From Larus michahellis (taxonomy: Eukaryota > Chordata > Aves > Charadriiformes > Laridae), in NCBI RefSeq assembly GCF_964199755.1, contig NC_133897.1, forward strand, positions 70,736,661-70,800,660: a stretch of DNA of 64,000 nucleotides. The letters are read 5' to 3'. The notes beneath the pieces were generated by a model, which had not been told where the DNA came from, did not search any database, and saw only the letters and a program-made list of their open reading frames with translations. The position numbers and the translations under genes are program-made. Numbering within the stretch: position 1 is the stretch's first letter; every line of letters starts with the position of its first letter. Below, piece by piece: positions 44,828 to 56,434 of the stretch.

Positions 44828-47800
44828 AATTCTATTTCAGGCACTTGAAGTGGGCTTAGTTTATTGCAGAATACCAGGTTCTGGAATATGATACCATTTC
44901 ACAGTGTCTTTTAAGTGGTAAACCAAAAAGTGGAGCACCAGGAACTGTGGCTCGTTTTTGAAAATTTCATCTCTTGCAACCAAATGGAAGTCCAGTTTCA
45001 CAGTCCAGAGATTTCTTTTTGCTTCTGTTAAAGTTAATGCCTGTAGTATGGCTACTGTTCATCTTTGTAAGTCTGCAGTGTACATTTTTACATCTAAACT
45101 TACTCATCTAGATTACTTTTATCGTAGAAGTACCTGGTTTAGACTTGTGTTTTAGGATCAGATGAATTGCAACTTAGAATTGCCTTTCTTCCCCATTGAC
45201 AATAAAAGAAATTTAGACAGACTAGCTCAGGTATTGACATCAGTGTTAGGACAGATAAATTCTAACCCTTCCTCTAGCAAAGTCCTTGCATAAATTTTTA
45301 AAGCATGTCCTAATATGCTAATTTTTACAGTGCCCTTGTTTTAAGTTACAATGAGCATGGTTCAGTGTTTAAATACAGGATGTTCCAGATTTTCAATGTG
45401 TAAGGGCCTAATAAATTCTTCTATAATACCATTGTAATGTCTGAAAGGTTTAGTCTTTGATCAAGCCACTTAATTCCAAGAATAATGCGCGTAAATTTAA
45501 CACAGTGCTGACAGATTCTACAGTGGGGGGAAAAAAGCGCCGCCCAACTTTCTTTTGGTTTAGAATAACTTGTGAAGTTGGCACTTTTTTTCCCTTACTG
45601 ATGTTTGTTTCTTTCTGTTGTGTGCACTTACTGGGATATCACTGGGATAACGTGAACAAAACTGCTCTGTTTGTATTGGTGTGTATTTTTAAAGACCACT
45701 GACACATTTTTCTATAGAAAAGGAACTGAAAATAGAATTGCACAGACATTGCAACAGCAATAATGGGGCAAGTTAGTTTAGATGTGACAGTTCCCATTCT
45801 AGTGAAGGATTGCACTTTAAGCCTACTGTTTTATTTTTAAATTGATGAATATATGCAGGCGCAAGGCTTTCATCTGTCCTGGAAGCATGTTTCTGAATTG
45901 GTACTTTAGAAACATTGCTATAAGGATCCTGCCGTTCCTACATTCGTGCAACTCCCATTGCTATCTGGGGAATCTAATTTATATTGAAGCCACAGAAAGA
46001 CGTGCCAGCAGGGTGGCTGGGTATATGCACATATGTCTGTATTGTCTTCCTTCTTTGCAGTTTGAATAAATCAACTACGTACTTATGCCAGTTACACAGA
46101 CAAAGTGAAAAGGTGCTTGACTTGCTGTGCTGTGTTGTAAGTTTTTAAAAACTAAACCTTTAAATCTGGGGGGAAAAAGCAGATCTGTGTTGATGCTACT
46201 CTTAGTACTGCTACTTTGAAGGTATTTACTGAAGACTACAAAAGTAGAAACCAGACTGAAATCTCTGGAGCAGTTAGTGCTCGAGGCTGGTGAGCTTGAG
46301 CTGGGTCATGCCTGATGAAACCTGTCTTGGTCCTGCTTCCTTTTTGTTGCTGACCTACTGTCTGTGGTGGATGAGGTGATGGTGTTGGGCTAGGCAACGC
46401 TCTTCACAGGTTGTGTGAAAATAATTGTTTGGGCTTTGAGAGCACTCATCAGGTCTGAAAAGACCAGTTGGGAACAATAGCTGTTATCCAAGAATTCATT
46501 TCGGAGAAAAAGATGGGTAACTGGTGTATTTAACTAATGGTTATGAAAACTAAGGATCCAAGTTCCAGTTAGTTGTCTGAGCCCTACAGGTGTCAAAGAA
46601 AGGTGGGAAAGAGTGCTGTGGTGTCCCTGCCATGGGAAGTTGCTAGGGACTTTCAGAGGAAGCTTTGCAGGCACTCAAGCCTCTGCTTTGTTGTATTTTA
46701 CTCTCCTGGAGTTATTGTTTTCCTTGTTTCTGTTCATTTTCACTTCAGCATCTGTCTCCTAACTTTACATATGCTTAAATTGGGTCTTCTGAATGGACCC
46801 TGTGAGAAGAGCTGGAGTGATGGACTAATGTGATAAGGTCAGTCTGTTCTCCCTGCATCAGTATGAATCTACGCATAAGCAAGGAGGGTAGGCGGTACAA
46901 GATGCCACCTTTGCTACAAGTATGAGATCCCAGTGACTTCCTACTTCCTGTGACGCCTTTGGAAAAGCAAGGCTGGTAGTCCTGGTGTTTGGGTTGTTTG
47001 TTTTTTTTTTTTTCTGCCAAAATTACTGCTTGGATAACAACATTTCGCACCTCTCTTCCCATTTCTCATTAAAATATCTTCTATACTCTGACCTGCTGGC
47101 TGTAGTTCTGCTTTTGGATGTGTCTGCCATGTTATACCATGTGATACTATACCTGCACAGAGGTATGTCAAATGATTCTTTTTAAAGTACTCTTTTGTGG
47201 CTAAAGGTACTGTAATTAGTGTGCTACCTCACTGCCGAGTAATTTGAAGAAATGAGGCAGCTCTCCTAACAACCTAAAGGCATTCTGGTTTAAAAAACCC
47301 AACCTGAATGACTAAAAGTTCCAGCTTGTTTGATTTTACTGCTGCTTCTATTACAGGTAGGAATTAGTGCTGGCTATCTCAGGTACAAGGGAATTTTATC
47401 ATGCTATGTTTTGGCATTACTCACTGAGAGAACACTAATTACTGAGTTACAGGTAGTGGCAGAACATCGCTGCACATAAATGATCACTACTTAAACATCT
47501 GTTCAACATACAGTGTCATTACAGTTCAATGTAAGAGCTGTTGACAGCAAGCTAAAGCTGTTTTTGGATCAGGTCCACACATTAAATTTATCAGCCATCA
47601 AAGGTAAATGTGTGGGTGTGTGACTTAGCATTGTGATGTAGATTTGACTTCTCAAGCTTACTTATGACTTAAATGTTTTTCTTTTAAAATTTCTGATGAC
47701 TCAGGGTTTAATCTGCTCTATAGCTATATTTATGTGTGTGTCCTGCTAGTGATTATTCTGCTAGTGGCTTCATAGAGGTAATCCAGAAAGAACATCTGTT

Positions 47801-50800
47801 TCAAGTTTATAGTCTAAATCATGGAAGGATATTTGACCCTGTAAGTAGGGAAACAGCAGAATTTACCCAGGAAAACAGCACAACAGGCCAAAATACTGGC
47901 AATTTGGCATATTCTACTTTACCAACTCCATATCCCACATGCAACAGCAACAAAAAAGCCAGGGCTAATGAGAACTTGGTGCTGCTTCCAAAGGCGACGG
48001 TAATCTTAAATTGGTCATGCATATATGCTTTTCTCTCTCTCTTATGAGAGAAATTCTATTTTCAAACATTTGCTTCTGCCCCCTCAAAATCTTCTATGGG
48101 ACTCTGACAACACAAAGTCAGAGAAATTAGTTGTTTCAGTATAATATCAGAGATGTGACTTTTCAGTAGTCACATCAGTATTTCCCCAATGTAAATTAAT
48201 GTCTCCTCTCTGATCCATGCTGTTTGCAATTCACAGTGCTTGGATGTAGACATAAAGTATAGCATCTTGCAAGCGGCGGTTGATTCTGATTTCTTCACAA
48301 ATGGCTGTTTATGCTGGCTGTTGGTGCACTGAGTTCTGTGCAAAGCGATACCACCGTGGGGTATGCACAGATGATGTTACAGGAATACTCCTCTGTGGAA
48401 ACCCGAGTCAAAATTCTAGCAGTAGGAAACTTGACATGATTTCTGTGATATTGCCCTCTTTTTGGGTGCGTTTGTCACCTTCCTGCATAGAGTTAAGTGA
48501 TCTCTGTAGAGAATATTTGTCCTTACGGTTCATAAAAATAGTCTGGAAGATCAAAATATTTTGAAAAATTTCAGTTAAGTATCAGATATCTTTGAGATGA
48601 TCTGATTAAAGAATATTCTCTCTCTCATTCTTAACACACCCATTTTAAATATCACAATTTGGATGTTACGAAATGCTATCATACCAGCAGGCCTAATTTT
48701 CAACATCAAAGTAGAAGTGTCGCCAGCAAAGTGAACTTAAACATGTTGTTTGCCAGGTGTCTTTGGTTATATGTGCAAAATAATCTTTTAAACAGAGAAT
48801 ACAAGTTATTGCCCTTCTGTAGTTCTTGCTTTGTTCTTTACAAGAAAGACACCATCCTGGAAGATGGGGCCGATCTCTGGCAAAGTGGAATGTTTTATTA
48901 TGGCATCCCTTTTCCAAAATACTGCCCAAGCACTGTTGGACTCCACAGACAGTGGTTTGAGTTGAGAAGGAGCTGCTGTTGCTGTCAGTAGTTTCTTATG
49001 CTTTTCCAAATACTGAAAACAGCTGTTTGGTGATCTGTGGTAAGTTAGTGAATAGAGGAGAAGTTCTAATTTGGCAGATGAAAACCTCGTAGCAGCCTCC
49101 TAAACTAATGCTCAGTAGCTCATTAGTAGATAGCAGCAAATACGAAGTATCTTTACCATGGGCTACGATGTCATCTTTATACTGAGCCACTGAACAACCC
49201 TTTTGTTCAGCAAATGAAATGTAGGTGTAAACCCTTATTCTCTCATTCGGCTGATAAGCGCAAGGCCTGGAATAAAAGTAGAGGTATCTTCTGTGATATC
49301 TATAATCTGAGGGCAGTCTGCATCACCTGCTGCCTGTTGAAGCGGGCATGGACAGGGGTGCTAGCCGCCAGTATTCTGGCAGCCTAACACTCGTACCTCT
49401 GTGTATGAATGTGCAGCAGGCCTGCTTTTTGTCCAAAGGTGGTATGTTGTGGGGGACACGTCAGCACCTTCTCATCAAACAAGTGACATATTAGCAGTGC
49501 GATTTCTCATAGTGATTTTCATAGTGAATGAATTATATAGCATTAATAGGAATTTTGCTTACAAAGGGCTGTCCGGTTTGGGTAATGGGCTTAATTGCCA
49601 TTTGGAGTTTGGAGAGAACTGTGTGGTCAATTTGTTATATCCTCCTAGATTTTTGGAAAGTGAGATCAGTTTTTCTGCTAGTATAAGGGAGGAAAAAAGT
49701 AGTAAAGGAAAAGCAAAGTATTTTTGAGGTCAAAACAGAATGCAGGATACTTCTTCCTCATAGTTAACTATAAAGAAAATGTTAAAAGCACTAAAATAAC
49801 AGACTATGGGCTTAATCTTACTTATTATCTCTTCCTAGAGTGTGATCTAGTAACTCTCAAATGTCTATTACCGCTTCCTTAAATAGGGTGATTTGCAGAT
49901 GCGAGGCTTGTGGGATGAGGGGAATTGAAACTTCCTGAAGTGGGTTGTTAGCAGCCTACCATGACCTACGGTGAGTGGGCACCAAGAATATTCGTGATGA
50001 TTTGATGGAAGGGTATAAACACAGATTTTGCCTCCTCTTGTATTTTCTGTTTCCCATCCCAAGAACTTCTAGACGGGAAAAACACTTTCCACTTTCTCCT
50101 CATAAGATTTTTGTGGGTTTTTTCAGTCATTTTTCAGTGCACCAAACAACACATTTACCTGTGTCCTTTTGGAAATGCACTGTGGCTCCATGACTTTCTG
50201 TTAGAGGAATGTGGTAAATTGCTACCTTTTTTTTTTGTTTTTAACCTTCACCAGGGAGCCAGTTTGCCCCCAGAACAAACAGTGATAATTGTTCCCACTC
50301 AGTGTTATGGGCAGTGGGCTTATGTCCTCCAAATGATGAGATTTTGAGACAAGCGTATTTGATGCCAGGTATTTGGAACTTTTATTTCAGGACTTGCCAA
50401 ATGGCTGTTGCCCTTAAAAGTGCCCACCCTCAGATAGTTAATGGGACCCAATAAAAGACAGAGCAAAAAGTTTTATGGCTTTCCTCTGAGAATGGTTATG
50501 AAGTTGAAGAGATGAATTTCCCATGCAATGCCCTGCCTGTTGATGGAGATGACTGAAAAGGTGACTCCAGATGGCTAGGAGTCGGTGTTTCCCCTTCCTA
50601 CAGTACCAGTCCAGCATTCACCAAGTTAGTTTCATGCTACTAAAAATGGGAGAAGATGCAAAGGCTCAAGGCAGACGGAGTTTACCTTCTATGTACTTTG
50701 AGGGCTTTGATTTTGGCGTAATAGTATAGGGGATCCTGAAACCATTATGTTTGGTTATTCTTGTGTCAACATCATAGGTGCTCAGTTGGTTGGTTTGACC

Positions 50801-53800
50801 TGGTTGCTAGCTTTGTATAAAACTCAGATTTGCAGTCTAAACATTGCTTTGAATTATTGCTGCTACAGAATTTGAATGGATAAGGGGAGGAACTATGGCT
50901 TATTTTTTTTCTCATTTTTTGTACCTGGTGTTTACATGTTCTGGATCCATCTGGCCCTTTAAAGTCGAGACTATTGGATATTGAAGGATTCCTTAACCAG
51001 ACAACAATAATCATCAACCTAGTTGGGCTGGAGCTGTTCCAGATTTTCTCTCTCTCCAGAAGTTCAGATATCTTGTTTCTGCATTGCAAGGCTGCCTTCA
51101 GCTGGCTGTGACTCAGGTACAGGTCTTCCAGATGTCGTTGCAGGATACTGTGATGAGACTGCCTTTCTGTCTTCCAGTGTTTAATCATGGAAAATGAAAG
51201 GAAGATAATATCTTGTTTTGGCAACATATCACATGCTCTGATTCCTAATTTTATTACATCTTACTCGCTGCAGCATGGAAGAAAATGACTGTGAAAAGCA
51301 AAAGTGTTTCTTTTCTGTTGGCAGAGTTGAAACCAGATGTGAAAAAAATAATTGATGGCAACACGGAATAGATGTGACTATCTAAAAACATGGGTTAAAT
51401 GACTTATAATGGTGGGTCGGAATGAGAAGGGTTAATTCTAATATAATTTCTTTTTTATTTCTGTGTTATTTCTGTGTGGACACCATTCATCGATGTTCAC
51501 AAGCCCTCAATTTACTGTTTACAAAGTGTTTTTAGCAACAGTGGAAATAACCAAAAGGGTTTTTTATTTTTATATATACACACACACACACGAATGCTTT
51601 TCTCTTTGGGAAGGGAAAGGCAGGAAAGTGTGGCTGTTACTTCACTTGTGATGCAGTACATTTCTTAAAGTCTTAGGGATTTATATGCTTAGGTACCTTA
51701 AATATGTAGAGTGAAGAATAAAATTAATGTTAAAAAATGAATGAAGTAAAGTCACTGTCGGATGAACTGCCAGTCCTTGTGTGTATGCATGTGAGTGCTG
51801 CATGTGTTTAAAATGTTACATATAAATAACTAAACAGAGGTGGTAGTTGTATGAAAAGCTGTCATATACCTTTACTGCTCTGTGGAGAACAGGCTAGATC
51901 TGGTCTGGTACCAATGTTAGTGCTTGGTTTTAAATACAGAGTTCAGACTGCCAGGCGGAACAAATTTTCTCAGCACTTGGAAAGGAGCTCCCTGGTTTTA
52001 CTGGTGTCTTGACATTTGTCTCGCATTCCTGATACCCAAGAAACAAACAGCTTCCCTCCCTCTCTTTGTGACAGGTTATAGTTAAGAAAAGATTTGGCCT
52101 GTTTTATGCAATGCTTTCAGGTTGGCTCAGGTAAATGCAGAAGGGATTGATCTACAGAAGTATTCTGCAATTGCTTAGCACCTCTAAAAGTCAGTCTTGC
52201 AGTGAAGTATGTGCTAGACCTTGCAGTGAGCTCTGCACAGCTAAGTTTGATCTTCAGACTGAACTCCACAGAAATCAGAGGTGACCTTGGTGTATTCAGA
52301 TTCTAAGTGCAAGCTTACAGGTGGACAGATAAAAGTAGTATTCTCCAATACTATTGCACAAGGTTTTTGTCCAACAGGTACCAAATACCTCATGGATGAC
52401 AGAAAGGTTTTATCAGTAATTCTTGTATTTACCTGGCTTTCCTGTCCGTTGGTGTTGCTCTACCAACCCCTCTGCTGATGGATCCTTTAAAACCAATCAC
52501 ATTGTTTGTAATACGTTACTGTGAATACACACGAAAAAAAAACCCACCCTGAAAGCCTTAATGGTAGACGAAAACAAATGCAGCATGTTGTGTTTAGGGG
52601 CAGCGCTGCCTGTCAGAAAAACATGGCCATGGAGGAGAGGAACCTGGAAAGCTGCTGAAGAGCTATGGTGGCTGCAGTTCAGAAGGGAGGGCAAAGGCAA
52701 AAGCATGAATGGCCTCATCCAGTGAGGAAAAGTCTTCTCTTTCTGCATTTCAGACTGCATTTTTTTTTGTATCTGGGAGTCGATGTCCCAAGCAATGCAT
52801 TGGGGTGCAGCCTTCTCACTTCCTGTATGCTGCTGTGGTAGGTCACACCATGTTCAAATCACACTTGGGAATCCTGATGTGTATTTGTGCCTCTTCAACA
52901 CCATCACTGTCATTTACAGGTCCTGAAAAGGAAGGTTAATCTTTATGTTTTTAAATCATATCTGTAGCGTTTAATGGTGTGTCGTAGCCATTCCTTTGTA
53001 AGGTACTTTCTAGCTTAATTCAGTACAAAAAACATAAGCTAGTATTCTGAGATTATTGCTTGCTGAGCACATTGAGTCTGTGACGTTTGGCTGCTCAGCA
53101 GAAACAACCCTTATAAATTGAAAGCTGATTGAAATGCAGGGCTAGCATGTGCTTTTGCTTTTATCCTGGTACAAGGCTTTGCCCCAACTCTTGCAGAAAC
53201 AGCGCAGAGAAGAAATAGCCTTGGTTAATTTGTACAACAAAATGAAGGTGTGATAGTGGCATGGTTGGTGTACCTGTGCTAACTTTAACCCAAGTAGCAC
53301 AGGTGATATGTGCTCAGAGGAACTGATAGTGTAGGCAAGCAACAGCGTATGTATGCAAGGCTGCTGTGCTGTTGTATACTATATGTTAGCTTGTGACGAA
53401 GTCTCTGCTGCTTGCTTTTTGCTGCTGCTGGCATTACCTGCCTTAATTATGTACATGCTATTACAAGTGTGTCTGCCATGGCATTTTGCACTTTCATTTT
53501 GCTGTGCGTGTGAACCTGTGAAATCCCAGCATCTTTAACATCTTGAACTGAACATACAAGAACTGAATGAAAGTAAAAAGCAAATTCTTGCTTATCTTGA
53601 TGTTTTTTTACTGGTGTACAGCATCCATGAGTGATGCTGCACAGAAGGGGGTGTTATCTTTTAAACAATCAGCCACATCGGGTTTCTTGGAGTCTCTGCG
53701 CTTTCCTTCTTTATTCTGAATCAGAGGGGCTCTGCGTGCCACAAAGTTGAGCTGTGCTGGATGTACTGGTGTGACCCTACGTGGGAGCAGGCTGACGTGG

Positions 53801-54636
53801 GGTTAAGGTTCACTGAATTGTCATTGATAAATTGGCTTCCATCAGTCTTGGCAACTTGCTTAGAAAAGATGCAATCAGAGCAGCCCTGTAGGGGATGTCT
53901 TCTTTTCAGCCATTGCTGTGGTACCTCTGGCTGCAGAAGGAGGGGCAGGAGTTAGTGTTTTGAGTGTAACTGTATGCTAATAGACCAGATGTGAGTTTGG
54001 GATTTGTACTTCAGCATCTGGATTTTGTGAGACCAGTGCAATTTTGTTCTCTTACTTTTTAAATCTTGCATGGAAAATAAGAATTATCTTATTTAAATAA
54101 AGCGTAAAGTATTGTCATAATAAGACATAGCTAATTACTTGCTTTTGGGTATAGTTCTATGGTACCGTCTGTTATAAATGCAGGTTTCTTACATGAACAA
54201 GAAATAAATCAATACTGTCTCTGCTCCAAAGAACTAAGATTCAGCATACCTAAGTACTTAAATTACTGCATTATTCCATTGCACGGCTGCCTGCACCAAT
54301 GAAATAAAAGAAGAGCAGCAATGTAGCTAACAAACCTTTAATAAAAGCATTTGCTTGAACAGCACCCTGTTGGATACAGTCCACCACAGTAAAAGCAGTT
54401 TGGGGCTGTAGTGTCTTGTTAAACACATTGTAAATGTTTTTGACAAGAAGCCTGGCTGAATTCAACCACCTCTGGACAGACAGCATGTCAGAGCATTTCA
54501 GCGTGAGATGCATCATCCTGTCCTGGATTGATAGCTTTGGATAATCCTCTAATCCAAGTCATTGCTTAAATGTTGCAGCCTATTTAGGTTTGCTCAGTCT
54601 GGGATGACTAGCTGCTGGAGAGCTCAGGGTGATTTT

Positions 54637-54660
54637 AAAAAAAAAAAAAAAAAAAAAAAA
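54637..54660 (+). repeat. A homopolymer of 24
   Basis: Uninterrupted A-run in MBOAT1 intron 1. The 100 bases to its left do not resemble a retrotransposon 3' end or a processed gene known to me, and no target-site duplication is evident. Confidence 0.85.
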
Positions 54661-54819
54661 GACTGCAGCTGAATAAATGAATTTAACTCCAGCTGTCTAT
54701 GGTCCAGGCTGGACTTACGGATGTTGAATCCTAATGCTGTATTGCTCTGTTAGAGACAGCTCCTGAGCTCTGTTGTTCCTCTGACTTCTGGGATTTTTGC
54801 AGAGGCTGCCAAAGAGAAG

Positions 54820-54853
54820 GTGACTTGAACCCTATGGTTCTATGATTCTGTGA
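54820..54853 (+). repeat. Possible CR1 3' terminus
   Basis: GTGACTTGAACCCTATGGTTCTATGATTCTGTG ends with TCTATGATTCTGTG, the typical CR1 terminal repeat. The upstream part is only weakly CR1-like. Confidence 0.4.
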
Positions 54854-55669
54854 AGAAGGCAACTTGGTGTCGGTTTTGCCCTGAGGACACTGAAGCTTTT
54901 GCTTGTCCTTGTGTCTGATAGGAGTAGGCTCTAGTCATGGCTGCTTGCCCTCTGCATATACCTGTCTTGTGCCCCTTACAGTGGGACCAGACCGCTTGGC
55001 AAAGAACAGCTGAGAAGCATTTTCCTTTAGCTGTCTGCATGATGGTAGGGCAAAGTTGTTTTCTTTGCACTCTGGAACTGCAAAAAAAATGGTAAGTTGA
55101 AAGGCCTGCTTGGAGGATGCTGTGGAGTGGAGCGTGTCAGCTAAGGCAGCTGTCCAGTTACTGCTTGTGAAATAGTGTCACATCAAGATTGTTGGTTTTG
55201 CCCTTTTTGGAGGGGTTTTGGAGAAAGTCAGGCACTGGGGCAATGCTTCAGAGTTCCGGTCTGCTTCTGGGCCTCTGACTCCCACCAAGAGGACAGGAAG
55301 GAGAGTGGTGTCCCCTGCACCTGGGTTGGGCTGGTGTGCCGGGTGGCTGGCAGTGTAGCAGAGCCCTGTCCCGGGGAGAGAGTGAGAACTGCTCCAAGCC
55401 TGCCCGTACCGCGGGTAGCTGGAGCCTACTCTTCCTTCAGTCTGAGTTCCTGGGTGGCTACGTGCTTGTTTAATCCCTTCTGTTGTTGGGCAAGGAAAGT
55501 TACCGCTTGGGCTCACAAGTGAGAATTCTAAGAAACAAAAGATTAATTGCTCTCACTTTTTTCACTCCCTTTTCCTGGCTCCACTCTTTATTGTTCTGAG
55601 AATGGAGAGATTCCTTCCCCCTCTCCTCTAAGAATCACAACCGTTTTTTGTTTTGTTTGTCTTTTGCAG

Positions 55670-55815
55670 ATCAATTTTGTAGCCTGTCAACTGTTTGCAC
55701 TTTTGGCTGCATTTTGGTTTCGTATTTACTTGGGTCCCAGTCATGCCAGCTCTGCTGTTCGCCATGCATTTGCCACCCTCTTTGGAATATACTTTGCTGT
55801 CTTCTGCTTTGGGTG
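55670..55815 (+). CDS. MBOAT1: MBOAT1 coding exon 2
   Basis: Follows CTTTTGCAG and encodes residues 31-78 plus two bases of the next codon. The translation runs INFVACQLFALLAAFWFRIY (31-50), a hydrophobic segment that is the first membrane span, then LGPSHASSAVRHAFATLFGI (51-70) and YFAVFCFG, which starts the second hydrophobic stretch. Human MBOAT1 has the very similar VNFVVCQLVALFAAFWFRIY and SSAVRHAFATIFGIYFVIFCFGW. The exon ends ...GGGTG|GTGAGT, phase 2, and the split codon with exon 3 restores the conserved Trp. Length 146 nt. This match and the following exons make MBOAT1 much more likely than its paralogue MBOAT2. Confidence 0.97.
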
Positions 55816-56356
55816 GTGAGTATTTAGTCACCATGTAGACAAGGCTTGGGTAAAAATATTTTTAAACTTCATATCAGCTTTTCTGGATTACATCTTTTTA
55901 GACCTTCTTAGTCTTAAGGCACTTTCTGTGTTATCCTAAAAAAACACAGTAATTCCTAACCAGCATAACCATACCAGACTCTTAAAGTAAAATGAACCAT
56001 GAAAGTATTTATAAGTGAAGTATTTAATCAGTGAAGTTTGTTCTGGAAGGTAAAGCCACGCCAGTCTGCTGTGAAGATACCTCTTTTGGAAAAGATGCGT
56101 CCAGTTTGAATGTGCATTTTGAGCTAGGCTGCTCTTTCTCTCAATGAAACACATTGACAGTATCTTGTCGATAAGTATTAATTTATGTTGGATATTCAGG
56201 CTATAAAGATGTCATTGTGATAACTCATGTTTACTGATACTGTGATATGACACCACATTCATGTCTTTTGCATGGAAAAATATTCCCTTGCTCTGAACTG
56301 CCAGCCCTTCCAGGTCACGTAGAAATTATCTAAATACTCACTTTGTTGTCTTCAAG
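55816..56356 (+). other. MBOAT1: MBOAT1 intron 2 (541 bp)
   Basis: Begins GTGAGT and ends TCTTCAAG. No repeat or internal gene was recognised. Confidence 0.9.
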
Positions 56357-56434
56357 GTATTCCATTCATCTTTTTGTCCTGGTGATGATGAACTATGGCA
56401 TTATGAATATGGCGAGTATTCCTAACATCCACAG
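56357..56434 (+). CDS. MBOAT1: MBOAT1 coding exon 3
   Basis: Preceded by TTGTCTTCAAG and followed by GTGAGC. It completes the Trp codon from exon 2 and encodes YSIHLFVLVMMNYGIMNMAS then IPNIH, with two bases of an Arg codon completed in exon 4. Human MBOAT1 has YSVHLFVLVLMCYAIMVTASVSNIHR here. Twenty-six codons in total, 78 nt. The hydrophobic part is the second to third membrane segment region. Phase in and out (2 and 2) agrees with both neighbours. Confidence 0.96.

Larger units (their letters stand above)
32165..55669 (+). other. MBOAT1: MBOAT1 intron 1 (23.5 kb)
   Basis: Begins GTGAGG at the end of the CpG island and ends TTTTGCAG before exon 2. Apart from the first few hundred GC-rich bases it is AT-rich. 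It contains simple repeats (C-run 44807-44827, A-run 54637-54660, short CA repeat near 51574-51590), a diverged 87-bp tandem pair at 35381-35550, a hairpin at 41626-41656 and a possible CR1 tail at 54820-54853. I recognised no nested gene or extra exon on either strand; the ORFs present are short and of chance character. Confidence 0.85.
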
